Source: Monomorium pharaonis (Eukaryota > Arthropoda > Insecta > Hymenoptera > Formicidae). Taken from it: 64,000 nt of DNA. Shown one piece after another: positions 46,185 through 57,956 of the stretch. The position numbers and the translations under genes were made by a program. Location: NCBI RefSeq assembly GCF_013373865.1, contig NC_050474.1, positions 17,490,042 to 17,554,041 of the forward strand, in the 5' to 3' direction. The stretch's first letter is position 1. Every line of letters begins with the position of its first letter. Under the pieces are notes generated by a model. That model was not told where the DNA came from. It saw only the letters and a list, made by a program, of their open reading frames with translations, and did not search any database.

Positions 46185-49100
46185 ATGTTGCTGCCAACAT
46201 TTTTCATCTCTATCTTGGCATACACGAACGCTGGATGGTACGATAGGATAATAAATATAATCCCAAAATTAAATCCATTAGAGCGGATACCAGATTTGTC
46301 AGGTGTGTTAACACCTACGTTTCCTGAAGACGCACATCTTACCACGGTAAGTAAAACCACATCTTCCTCAAAAGTAAATTTAAGAAATAAACTACAAATT
46401 ATATAAAAATAGTTTTTTTATTTGACTACAAACGATCAAAGTACACGCACCAATATTCTGTAGTTCCAGCAATAATAAGATGAAAGCAATCAATCATTAG
46501 AAACAACAAGTTCTCATCTAGAATTCACATATGTCTCAGAAATATGACGAATGTATTTCTCGCCGATAATTTGACGTAATAACAAGAAAACTCCACTATT
46601 CTATTAATTTTTTAAATATTTTAATATCAAAATAAAAGATTAAATAGTTTATTGTTAATTAAATTGATAAAAATTAAGTATAGTAAAAACCAGTTTTGCC
46701 AAAGATTTAATGCAAAAATATTTAATAAAATGACAGTAAATTATATATCTTATTATATTGTTGTTCGATTGGCCCTTTTATATATTTAATCATACCAGTA
46801 TAAAAGTAATTTTCATTATGTTCAAAACGCGTATTTTTTAAATAATTCTTAAGTATTTGTTTAACAATTAAATTGATATAATAAAAGATTTAATATTAAT
46901 ATAAAAAATATATAATAAATATATGAAATATGTAAATAAAATATTCTATTTATTTTTTTATTCTGTACAAGATGTTTCAAAATATATATACAACATGTGT
47001 ACAAAATTAGAAATGAAAATTCAAGACATAAAATTAACACAGAAAGTTCATCATATACAATATACATTATAAATCAGTTTTCAGTTAACTTAACAAAACA
47101 CATAACTGTATTAATATTATAATAGGTGAAAAATGCTAAATATGTACTTCTAACTTTTTATAAAAGTAACAAATTTTATTAAGTGCATATTATTATATTT
47201 TCTTAATTACACTATTTGTTTAAAATATTTGTAAAAATGTATTTTGTACTATAAAATGCTGTCAATTAATTTGTTAAAGTTTAATAAAATTTTAAATAAA
47301 ATACTTTAAAAATTAATATTTACCTAATACAATTTAAAATAATGATTCATTAAACTCATTATTTATTGAATATAAAACAATTTATTGAATAAATATAAAA
47401 ATAATAACGAAGTAAAGTAACGCTAAAAGTAACGGCCGATAATTCGTTACCGTTACTGCAAAAATGTAACGTTACCAAAAAAAGTAATAGTAACGATAAC
47501 GACGTAACAAGTAACGCGTTACTTCCCAACCTTAAATATTTTATGTTGCATATAAAAGACTATTATATATAGTGCATTAAATACCATTATATTTATATGT
47601 ATATAATAATATATATATAATATCTAATGCAATATATGGTCTTCTATTCTTACTAATAAAAAAAACCTATCTGTTGCGTTTTATTATAATTATTGTATAG
47701 TTTTGTATACATTGTACAGATGGAACTAATAAACAAATACGGCTTCAATGGTGAGCTGCATAGAGCGATTACTTCCGATGGCTATATTTTAGAACTACAT
47801 CGGATAACGGGACCAGCAAATTCTACTAATTCAAATGTACAAAAACCTATTGCGTTTGTTATGCACGGTCTTTTTTGTGACTCAGCAGGTTGGGTTATTT
47901 CTGGCCGTGAGAAAAGTTTAGGTAAGAATGCAAGATATAAAATGTTAAAATACTTAGAACACATTTGTGTTCTTCTACACTGAAAAAAAAAAGTAATATA
48001 TTCAATAAGATATGTTATTGCGGGCTGCCAATTAAAAATATACTCAATACAATAATATATGCTATTGCAGTATCAACATTGTACTTGCATTAATAGCAAA
48101 TATTATTGTATTGAGTATTTTATGTAGTTGGCAGCCCGCAATCACATATGTTATTGGCTGTATTACATTTTTTTTTCTGTGTACTACCTTTATAAAAATG
48201 TAATACTAGACAGTATTAAATTGGCCAGTAATTACTTATTTTTAGTATTAAATACATATATTAACAATAATGCTTTCAATACTAAAAATAAGTATTAATT
48301 TATAATCCAGTATTACATTATTATAAAAGTAGAACACATTTACTGTGGACTGAATTATTAATATAAAAAATTCTCGATAAAAACTGATTTAATGCAATAA
48401 GGTTAAACTATAACGTGGATTTCACATGCTGTCAGCTAATGCTGAAATTCATTTTTTATATACTACTATTATGATTTATAACAAAATTAAATTTAATTGT
48501 TATGAAAAATCCACGCAGTCCGGGAAATATTTGAATTTTTTATCTCAGCATTCACTCTTTCAGAAAAAAGATATTATTATGGGCATGGTCGATAGAATCT
48601 TTCACCTTTCACATCCCGAATTCCACCAGAAAAATTTTAATTTAATTGTTGACATTTTATTAAACAACAATTCCTCATTAGATTTTATTTTTGAAACAAT
48701 GATTTTCAAAACTAAAATTCTTTCCACGCACTTTGAAGTTCAATCCGTTGAGAGTGACTTAAAAGACAAATCAAAACGCATCCAAATTCAAGAAATTAAT
48801 TTGTATAAGTTATTGTTTTAATGCGGCAATTGCTAAAAAATTTATAACACAATAAATAATAATTGTGCATAATAAACTGCTGATAAATTCCATTTTTGTT
48901 TAATATTGTTTTTCAATTTTATGAATCTTACTTTTAATTCTTGTTAATGTATTATATAATCTAAATATTTTATGTTCAACTAATTGTACAAAAATCACTC
49001 ATAGGCTATTTTAAGATTAAAATTCAATTTTTTATATTATGTATATTTAAACAAATTTAAAAAAAAAGCATTTTTCTTTATCATTGTATTCCAATGTTGT

Positions 49101-52100
49101 TATTTTAGGGTTTGTTCTGGCGGATGCAGGATATGATGTATGGCTTGGGAATGCTCGTGGTAATGCATATGGTCATGCTCATACAAATCCCAATATCACA
49201 AAAAACGAATTCTGGAATTTCAGGTGAGAATTGATATGTGTGCATATGTATGTGTGTACGTCGAAAAAGTGCATGTGTGGTACAAGAAGAATACGAATAA
49301 TTACGATAAATACGAATAATTGCACATGACATAGTTAAAACATAAAATTTAAATTATCACAAATCATGTAAAAAAATACAACGTATATATACACATTAAT
49401 GTAGAAATTAATATCTTCCATCTAATTTATAATAAGGTAAGAAAAACACAATCAGAATTAAACTCACAATCAGAATAAAACACCAAACTGAATATATAGA
49501 TCAACTTGAACGCGATTAATTTATCTATACCTATATCTGTATCACTCGTTCTGGTTTTCAAAAATATTTCATAGTAATGACATAATTGTAACAGATATGT
49601 ATATAATTGTAATTATTATTGTATTATAACAACATCCAGTTCTAGATAAACATAGATAACAATATAAAAATCAAGATAGTAAAATTCTTTTATAAGTATT
49701 ATAGTCTTTCATGATCGCATGAGAATTAAGTTCAATGTTAACATTAAAATTTGCAGTTTTTAAACGACTAATAATTATAACAATTTAAAAATGTGTTAAT
49801 AAAAAATATTTTTTATTTAAATTTAAAATTTTATTATAAATTTAAAGTAAAAACGAATAAAGTGTTAAAATATTTTTGTTCTAATTATATATGCTGTCTA
49901 GAAATTTTTTAACAGTAAATTAATTATTTTGCTAATAAATAAAAAAAAAACAATAATCAGAAAAAAATATAAAATCCGTATTTAACTTGGAAAAAATTTT
50001 TTATTAATAATATTATTTCGTTACAAAAAAAAGTAATAAACTTCACAAATATTAAAATATAACAAGTAAAAAATAAAAAGCACATTATATATAAAAGCTG
50101 CAGCTTTTATATTATATTAATTAATTATATATTTTATATATTATAATACATATATTATTTAATTATATTTATTTAAAAATATTATTTCTTTCTGTATATA
50201 ATAATAATTAAATAATATAGCAAAAATGCCACACAGCACAATATATCTGATATAATCAGATATTTTTGTGTTTACAATTTTAAATCAATTTTAAAATATC
50301 TTATTGTCGGATATTCGTAAAATTCAGAACATCATTGTAACTTAATATCACTTATTGTCTATTAAAGGATATCTCTGGAATATTTGCATATTTTATGATC
50401 GATATTATAGTTATTTTATTTAAATTTTATTTGCTTTATGCTTATTTTAAAATATATTTTGCAACTAATAAGATAATTTATTTAACATACCTAACATAAA
50501 CTTCAGACCATCTTAAACTTAAGAATTATAGAAGAAATTCTTAAACTTAAGAAAGATAAGATTAAATATAAAAATTAAATATCACATTTGAGATAAAATT
50601 ATCATGACTTTTTAGTATCTTAAAGATATCTCAGAAATATTTTTAAAATATGTTGACAATGCTATGCAACAGATATTCTAACATATAATATAAGATATCT
50701 TTAAGATATCTCTGTGATATTTTACTGTGTGGGATGATTTTTTTCAATCTTTAATACTTTGCCTTCTTTTTTAACCAAATTTAGCAAATTAGGAGTATTT
50801 TTATTACATATTATAGTTGGCACGAAATCGGCACGCGTGATCTTCCAGCGATGATAGATTATGTTGTAAAAACCACTGGTCGTAGAAAAATGTTCTACTT
50901 AGGACACAGCCAGGGTACTACCTCCTTCTTCGTCATGGCGACGGAACGACCTGAATATCAGGAGTATATCGAAGAGATGTACGCCATGGCTCCAATCGTT
51001 TACTGCGGCAGGATGAAGAGTCCCTTTTTGCAGTTGATAGCACAGTTCTCAGTTGATATCGACGTACGTAACTTCCAAATTATAAAAATTACTTCTACCA
51101 GCTCTAAATATTTCTTCTGTATTTGATAATTTGAATGTACCATTTTAGTTTTTCTGGGACTTGATTGGTTATAACGATTTCAATCCTAATAATGACTTCA
51201 TAAAAGCATTCGAACAATTAGTATGTGCGAAAACAGCTATTAGCCAACCTGTGTGTTCTAATTCGATATTCTTAGTGGCTGGATTTGACGCTGAACAACT
51301 TGATCCGGTACGCCTTTTTCAAATATACTTTAAAGTTCTTTATATCACATTTAAACCTTTTTTAAATTATTCTAAACAAAATAATCAAATTTATATTACA
51401 TGTATATATAAAAAAAAGAAATAACAATATTGTTATTACATTGCTCTTAACTATTTTGTCTTAAAGCTATATTAGTTAAGACAAAATTACATAATATTAT
51501 ATTGTAATGTCAATTTTAGGCATTAACTAAGAACAATTAATTTTAATTAAATATTTATTTGCTATATTATATTAATTTAATATCAGTTATTAAACATATA
51601 TTTATATTGCTATTATCACCTAGGCTTTTCTACCGGTAGCCTTAGGACATGTTCCTGCCAGTACAGCAACAAAGCAACTCGTTCATTACGCTCAACTCAT
51701 CAAATCTGGTAAACCTTTATATTAATAATAAATTCACAGATGCTCTGTTGCAATACCATAAAAACTATACATCTAAATATACACACATATTCATACATGT
51801 ATAAAGATACTAAAGATACAAAAGCACATAAATTAAGCACTTCAATTAATAAGATATTCAATATATATTGTATAAAATATAATATTTTCTGCTCAAACTG
51901 TTTATATTACAAATTTATCATTAAATAATTTTGTGTAAAAATTTTAAGGTGTATAATATAAATGAATTTGCTCTCTAGCACATATATATATAAATATTAT
52001 ATACTATATCTATACACACGTGCATGCACGCACTCACGCACGCATATTCACATCATAATATCTACTTATACTCAAAGTCCTTACATATTTACCATAATAT

Positions 52101-53011
52101 CTGTCAACAGGCACGTTTTTCTTTTCGGGAAAATTTAAACAATACGATCACGGAATATTAAAAAATTTGAAAGTGTATGGCTCATTAAATCCACCGACAT
52201 ATGATTTGAGCAAAGTCAAAACACCAACCCATTTGTATTATAGTGAAAATGATTGGTTATCAAATGTCAAGGTTCGTATACATATATCTAATATTCTAAT
52301 ACATACAGCAATTCACTTCTCTTGAATATTATCGATGTTTGTCAAGCCAATTAGAGTATTTTTTTAATATAATTAATAATGGTAAATAGCAGATAAGGGA
52401 CATTAAAAGAATAAAAAAATTCATTAAAAAATGTATTCTATAAGATCTTGTTTTACTTGTGTGTCCCAATAATGTGATATTTCTTATCTTCATAAAAGAT
52501 ATATAAATTCAAATCAAATAAAAAAAAATTAAAAATAATTTAGAAGTAATAACAAATTTAATCTAAACGTTACTACTTTATTATATTCGAAAATCTAGCA
52601 ATGCCAAATTTTTTTTGAAACACTTTTTCTATCCAGCTTAATTAAAAAATTTATATATATATATTTAATGTTATTAAGTTAATAGATAATGTAAAATGTG
52701 ATTCATTACTTTTTAAAGAAGAATTTAAAATATATTATTACTTGTGAGTTTTCTTGGTACAGTTTTTTTATTCAATAGCATACATATATTTTTCCATTAT
52801 TTTTCTTACACAAATATATGTTTTTTATTTATATTACATTTTGATTCCTCCGTAGGATGTGGAAAAATTATACAGTCAGTTGAGCAATCCTTCTGGTAAG
52901 ACCTTAATAGCAAACAAGAATTTTAATCACGTGGACTACATGTGGGCTAAAGACGTGAAGAAACTTGTATATGATTTGATTCTTAATGAAATGAAGAAAA
53001 AATTAAAATAA
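46185..53011 (+). CDS. Lipase 4: secreted acid lipase (lipase 3-like), complete
   Basis: Predicted secreted acid lipase of 428 residues. Exons: 46185-46346, 47720-47921, 49109-49223, 50817-51063, 51149-51307, 51624-51708, 52111-52271, 52856-53011, phases as in lipase 2. Signal peptide MLLPTFFIS...YTNA. HG motif (VMHGLF), nucleophile Ser191 in GHSQG, Asp371 in ENDW, His402 in NHVDYMW. The last exon is one codon longer (ends KKKLK). Exon 4 is close to that of lipase 3, with mostly third-position differences, which points to purifying selection or recent conversion. Introns 1-3 contain MITEs and a reverse-transcriptase fragment. The reading frame is intact throughout. Confidence 0.95.
47407..47533. 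repeat. Fragment of a GTAACGCGTTAC-type DNA transposon, in intron 1 of lipase 4
   Basis: On the minus strand it reads ttgggaagtaacgcgttact followed by repeated gtaacg/cgttac motifs. This is the recognisable terminal region of a widespread TIR transposon group (recalled as hAT-like). Only one end is present. Confidence 0.5.
47978..48181. mobile_element. MITE with TA flanks, in intron 2 of lipase 4
   Basis: The left arm has attgcgggctgccaa (about 48017-48031) and the right arm its complement (about 48128-48142). tactcaatacaataatat is also inverted, and the ends are cactga/ctgtg. It is flanked by TA on both sides. Confidence 0.85.
48182..48345. repeat. Second foldback abutting the previous MITE
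   Basis: tttataaaaatgtaatactag pairs with ccagtattacattattataaa, and tacttatttttagtatt with aatactaaaaataagta. The surrounding cttcta/tagaacaca may be inverted outer ends that bracket both elements, suggesting nesting. Confidence 0.7.
48500..48821 (+). pseudogene. Reverse-transcriptase C-terminal fragment (Penelope-like)
   Basis: The plus-strand frame contains SGKYLNFLSQHSLFQKK, MVDRIFHLSHPEFHQKN and VDILLNNNSSLDFIFETM. These match the thumb-proximal block of reverse transcriptases of the Penelope-like type (recalled pattern SGRYLNFxSxHP...LVDRxxxLSxPxFHxKN). The frame ends in a stop at 48819-48821 and has no RT catalytic core, so it is a fragment in intron 2 of lipase 4. LINE origin is the alternative. 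Confidence 0.6.
50229..50733. mobile_element. TIR element ending CCACACAG/CTGTGTGGG in intron 3 of lipase 4
   Basis: Left end ccacacagcacaatat; right end atattttactgtgtggg. Both are flanked by ATG (50226-50228 and 50734-50736), a possible 3-base target duplication. The interior is rich in aagatatct/agatatctt repeats. No open frame. Confidence 0.65.
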
Positions 53012-53900
53012 AATACTAGCAGTTACCTATTTTTTTTATTTCTACAATGACTAATTCACTCAATTGACGAAAAATTTGCCATTTTTATCGATTGGATTAT
53101 CTTGTTTCAAAATCGATGCTTGCATCCAATATAATTTGATATATATCGGTTTGATTTATCAATCTCTTGTTAATGTGTTCGCCTCGTTAAAAATTATTTT
53201 GTCAGTTTAAAACGTGATATGTATATTTTGCACTTGTACTTATTATTATAAATTTCTTACATAAATTCGCTTGTATATTATCGGTATTGTTATATTGATT
53301 ATTACTATCTTATAAAAGTGGATCCTTAATGCCTAATAATAATTTTGCGTGAATTTTACAATTTCTTGTTTATGCAAATTGCGCACTGAATATTTATCGG
53401 TCTTATAACAATCCTGAACTAAAGTTGGAATATGTAATATCACAAATTAAATTGACTTTTAATAATTTTTTTTTAATAAATATTTTATGTATTCTAAGAT
53501 AATTATTAGTAACAGTATTATTAAATTCTTTTATCCTTTTACTTATTTACAATGCTGTTTCTTCTTTTTCACTTTTAATCTTATCTCCCCTTCTTCTTCT
53601 TTTATTTTTTCCTCTTTTATTCGTTAAAGTTACTTTTTCTTTCTTTAACGTTGGCAATTTTTATTTAATATGTAATAAATTGTTAGCATTTTACAAAGCA
53701 AACAGATGAATAACGCTCCCTTTATTATACCATATATTTTCCTCAATGTTTATAAATTGATATAAAATAGAAACAGTATAGCATTTCGTAACTGATATGC
53801 TTCAAAGTTTTACGTCCTGGAAAGTGAATAGTAATTTTTTTAATATCTTTCTCTTCCCCTCTCCCTAGAATGTAATGGTTATTTTTGGAGAAATAAAATT
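53012..53900. other. 3' flank of lipase 4 and spacer
   Basis: 3' flank similar to those of lipases 2 and 3 for about 250 bases. A CT-rich tract lies at about 53580-53650. No gene. Confidence 0.5.
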
Positions 53901-53907
53901 GTGATAA

Positions 53908-54767
53908 CCCATACAGCACAAAAGCTTGCAGCAACATTGCTGCAACGTTGCAACATTGCGTATTGCGATGTAATATTTCAGAGATATTGCAAAGACATTA
54001 TTTTATAATATTACTTCAGCAATGATGCAGCAACATTTTAAAATATTATTAAAATAGTGAAAATAGATAAAATTAATATTCAATACAGTTTGAATAAATT
54101 AATATATTACAGTAACTTTTCAAAAATAATGTAAAAGTGATCGTTCTATATTATTTAAAATTTTTCATCTATAGAGATACATGCATTCTGGAGTAGTTTT
54201 AATTTGTGTGTAAAACTTATTATGTAGATTTGTGTATAACAGAGTACAAGGTTATTCAAAATTATTTTAAATAACTGTATTTTTTAATTTAACAAATACA
54301 GAGTGATTATAGTGACATTAACTAAACAATCATCCGATTAATTCATTCGGTTTTAAATAACTATATTTTGAATTTAACAACAGAGTGATTACGTCAACTA
54401 AAAGATAAATTTTGTAAGTTTTGTTTCTCTCATCTTATAATGTACTTATATAAGACAAAAGACAAAACTTGCAAAGTTTATCTTTTGGTTGAAGTTTCAC
54501 TAATCACTCTGTATTTGTTAAATTCAAAATAGTTATTTAAAATCAGATGAATTATTTTGAATAATCTTTTTCTGAATAATATTGCATACGTATTTTACTG
54601 CAATATTGCTACAATATTACGTAACAATATTTCTAAAAGCGGACATTTTACCATTGCTGCAATCTTGCAGCAACCTTGCAGCAACATTTCACAACGTTTA
54701 TGCAATATTGCAATCTTGCGTTGAAATGTTGCCACAATGTTGCTGCAATCTTTCTGTGCTGTATGGG
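53908..54767. mobile_element. TIR element ending CCCATACAGCACA, with a nested foldback
   Basis: Left end cccatacagcacaaaagctt, right end (complement) at 54755-54767. Both termini carry many gcaacattgctgcaac-type motifs. Inside, about 54245-54575, lies a second inverted repeat: attattcaaaataattc-like sequence, plus an inner pair aaaactt..gtttat and acagagtgatta/taatcactctgt. No open frame. Confidence 0.8.
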
Positions 54768-54834
54768 AAATATTCTTAGAGACAAAAAAAAGTTTTAAAC
54801 TTTATTTATGTTAATGATTTTAACATTTAAATTG

Positions 54835-55250
54835 CATGGGAGGTTTCCGATAATTCGCGGACGTGATGATATTTTTTTATTTTGTTCCCCTTGAGGGTTC
54901 CTTACTTTGAAGTTTTCGATTTAAGGCTTTCTGCCCTGAGGCCTGGGCAGCGACCAGCAACGGTGCATAGGTCGGCACAAATTTTCTATAGGTGGAAAGA
55001 CCGTAAGACTTAAGGGGTGGAGCTTAAGGAGTTATGATTCCCTCTTCTCCTAAAAATAAGGAAGAGAAAGGGCTTGGCAAAGATGGTCCAATACGGTCGA
55101 GAGGCAAGGAAGTCTTTAATAAAAGAAGCCTATCAAAAATCAGGAGCTCGAATCTCCTTTTTCGTAGAACTCCTTTTTCAGGCGTTTAAGCTGCCACCTG
55201 CGTCCACTAGCCTCGATCAGTCAAGACTCCTTCAGAGATAAAAATGGAAA
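54835..55250. other. Unassigned GC-richer patch
   Basis: Higher GC than its surroundings, with two short open stretches but no recognisable protein. Probably old mobile DNA. Confidence 0.35.
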
Positions 55251-55488
55251 TTAAAATTGAGTAATTAAAGGAAATGCTGGAAACATGCAGGTCTATTTTA
55301 CCAATTAAATACAATAATTTTAATTGGTAAAATATCGCAATAATTCTTGTAACAAGAATTTGCTTTATTGCTAAACTACGGAATTTATTTCTTTAATTAT
55401 CTAAGGAAATTATTCTTTATCAGTATTAATATAGTGCGCTGTTTAATTTCGTTTCCGAGAAATAAAACGATGCCACTTTAGAAGGCCT

Positions 55489-56590
55489 ATGTTAGCATTA
55501 GTCATCTCCCCCCCCCCTCCCCCTCTCTCAGATATTGAATCGATTGAAGAGTTATCTAATGATAATGACATGATGATGACTGATAATGATTTCATTCAAA
55601 ATATTACTACATGGATGAGACAATTTAAAATATTACGAGAACCTATAATTGATTTAGTGAGGATTTTAAATTTATATACTAATGTAAGATTTCCTAAAGA
55701 AATGTGTCAAGGACAATACTGGCATAGTGCGTTTAAGAAACGCAGTCATAAATATTTTGCATAAAAGGCAATATTTACAATTACATATAGATAATAAAAG
55801 AGTTAATCTCTTCATAAATGTCGACGGTGCACCTGTTGGTAAATCAACGCAAAAGTGTCTGTTATATTCAAATAAGATTATTAAAAAAGCTGATGTTATC
55901 GGTGTGTACTAAGGAGAAGAATAACCAGATAATTCACATAAATTTTTAAAATTGTTTGAATAAAGTAATTTCATTAATTAATAAAGGTATTGATTTCAAT
56001 AATTATAATTATAAAATGCGAATCAAAAGATTCATATGTAATTCACCAGTTAAAGCGTATATTTTAATAATTAAAAGCCATAATAATTGCACAAAATGTT
56101 GTATTCATGGAGATTATATTGAAAAAAAAATGTTTTTTGGAGTACTTGCAATTTTACGTACTTAAAACTAATAAAATGTTCAAAAATTTTAATTATAATT
56201 TAGATTGTCAAAATAAAAAACCAAGCTCATAAACATACAGTACTTAGAACTAGAGTCTAACATTCCATTAGATTATATGCATTTTGTATGTTTAAAAGTA
56301 ATGCAATTAATAAAAATGTACGACTTTCATCCAATATTATACGTGAAAAATGTGATGCTTTAACAGATTTAGTAAAATTTAAACCATCTGATTTCAACAG
56401 AAAACCAAGAGCTCTAAAATACATAAAATGTTGCTATAGAAAGTAACAGAACTTTGGTTATTTTTATTATATTTGGGACCAATAGTTTTGCGTAAACATT
56501 TAAGAAAAAATCTTTACCATCATTTCCTAGAATTACATGTCGCTTTTGCTTCATCAGTTCTTTCTCTTTGTGTAATACATCTTATGCAAA
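55489..56590 (+). pseudogene. Degraded transposase (insect transposase-domain type, superfamily not assigned)
   Basis: Collinear plus-strand fragments in several frames contain LQLHIDNKRVNLFINVDG (about 55775-55830), RIKRFICNSPVKAYI (about 56020-56065), NCTKCCIHG (about 56090-56115), IPLDYMHFVCLKVMQLI (about 56265-56315), and SDFNRKPRAL (about 56388-56418). I recognise the order FINVDG, IRAFICDTPARA, C-x2-C, DYMHLVCLG, FxRKPRxL from numerous uncharacterised insect transposase-like proteins. There are multiple stops and frameshifts. A homopolymer C tract (about 55508-55522) codes prolines at the start of the first frame. Confidence 0.65.
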
Positions 56591-57211
56591 ACAATTATCT
56601 CGATCCACGTGTATAACTTAGATTAATAAAGTTATCCTATTGTGGCCATGTTTATCTATAAAATCCAAATTATTAAAATTACCTTACAATAATAAAAAGC
56701 AGATTTCGTTTTTTTCTATTTTCCATACCACAATTGATGATAAATAAGATTTACCTTTCGTAAATAAAACTTAAATATTCAGAAATGTTTCTGAATTATT
56801 GCACTTGCAATATTTCTTATGCAGTATTGCAGAAATTTATATATTTCCTGCAATTTAATTTTTCATTACCTACACAATCCTTCAGAAATTTTTCAGAAAT
56901 ACCTTAAATGCAATGTTGCGTTTAATATTTTACAGAAATATTAAGTGTGTAAGGTAAATCTAATATTACTTTATAATATTCCAAAAATATTTTTCAATAT
57001 TGCATTTGTCATATTTTTTTTATAGGATTGCAGAAGCATATAAATATAAAAGCATTTTATCTTTTCTCAAAGATTTTAGAAATATTGCATTTGCAATATT
57101 ATAAAAACATGGTGCAGATTTATTTTTAAAATATTTCAAATGCAAAATTATCATTAAAATAATGAAATAATTTCTGTACTATTTTCAAATATTACAATAT
57201 TTCAACAACAT

Positions 57212-57373
57212 TCTCAGCAAACGCCAAGTTACATGTAACGTGCCTGTTACTTGTAATTTCCCACTCAATAACATAATTGTAATATAAAACACGTGTGTTA
57301 TATTACAATTACATTGTTGAGTGAGAAATTATAACTAACAGGCACGTTACATGTAACTTTGTGTTTGCTGGGA
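57212..57373. mobile_element. Complete palindromic MITE (ends CTCAGCAAAC / GTTTGCTGGGAG)
   Basis: Nearly fully palindromic: acatgtaacgtgcctgtta and its complement, then actcaa...ttgagt around a central acacgtgtgt. A half copy lies at 10055-10135. Non-coding. Confidence 0.9.
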
Positions 57374-57799
57374 GTAAACTAAATTTAAAAAAAATGTAAC
57401 GATTAATGATTAAATTAAAACAAATACAATTGCACTTATGTAAAAATCAATTAGTGATACAAAAGAAATGAGCTATGAAATCAGGAATCTCTAAAATCAA
57501 TTTTTTAATCAGAGATAAGAGACTTTCCTATTTGCCTGCATTTTATCAGTATCAATTAATTACGATCAGTTTCTTTGTTCCTTTCAAAGCGATCGTATCA
57601 ATGGAGATCGCTATAAACAGATACTATTGTGAGCATCTGTGCACCTGTGCGCAAAAAAAAATCATAAAACGCTATATCATTTGATGGATAAACAATCGGT
57701 TCACATGATAAGAGTCTTTCTTCTTCGACACTTCAATCACAATGTTTGATATAATCAATCATATTGTCAAATCAGAAGTTACGTCGGATTACGATAAAT

Positions 57800-57884
57800 A
57801 GCATTTGATAAGATCGCATAAAATAGCAAACACTCCGTGGTGGTATTTTTTCAGTAAATAAGCAGCGCCGTATATATACGCTGC
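57800..57884 (+). promoter_or_regulatory. Promoter of lipase 5
   Basis: GATAAG at 57807-57812 within gataagatcgcataaa, the same sequence context as in lipases 2 and 3. A strong TATATATA at 57871-57878 lies inside an inverted gcagcg/cgctgc pair, about 80 bases before the ATG. The tctgacgt motif of the other copies is changed here (cactccgtgg). Confidence 0.6.
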
Positions 57885-57956
57885 AGGGAGAAAAATCGCG
57901 CACAATACGGTTTGAGCCGATCGAGTCTCGCGTAACGATTTCATAAAGTGACTACA

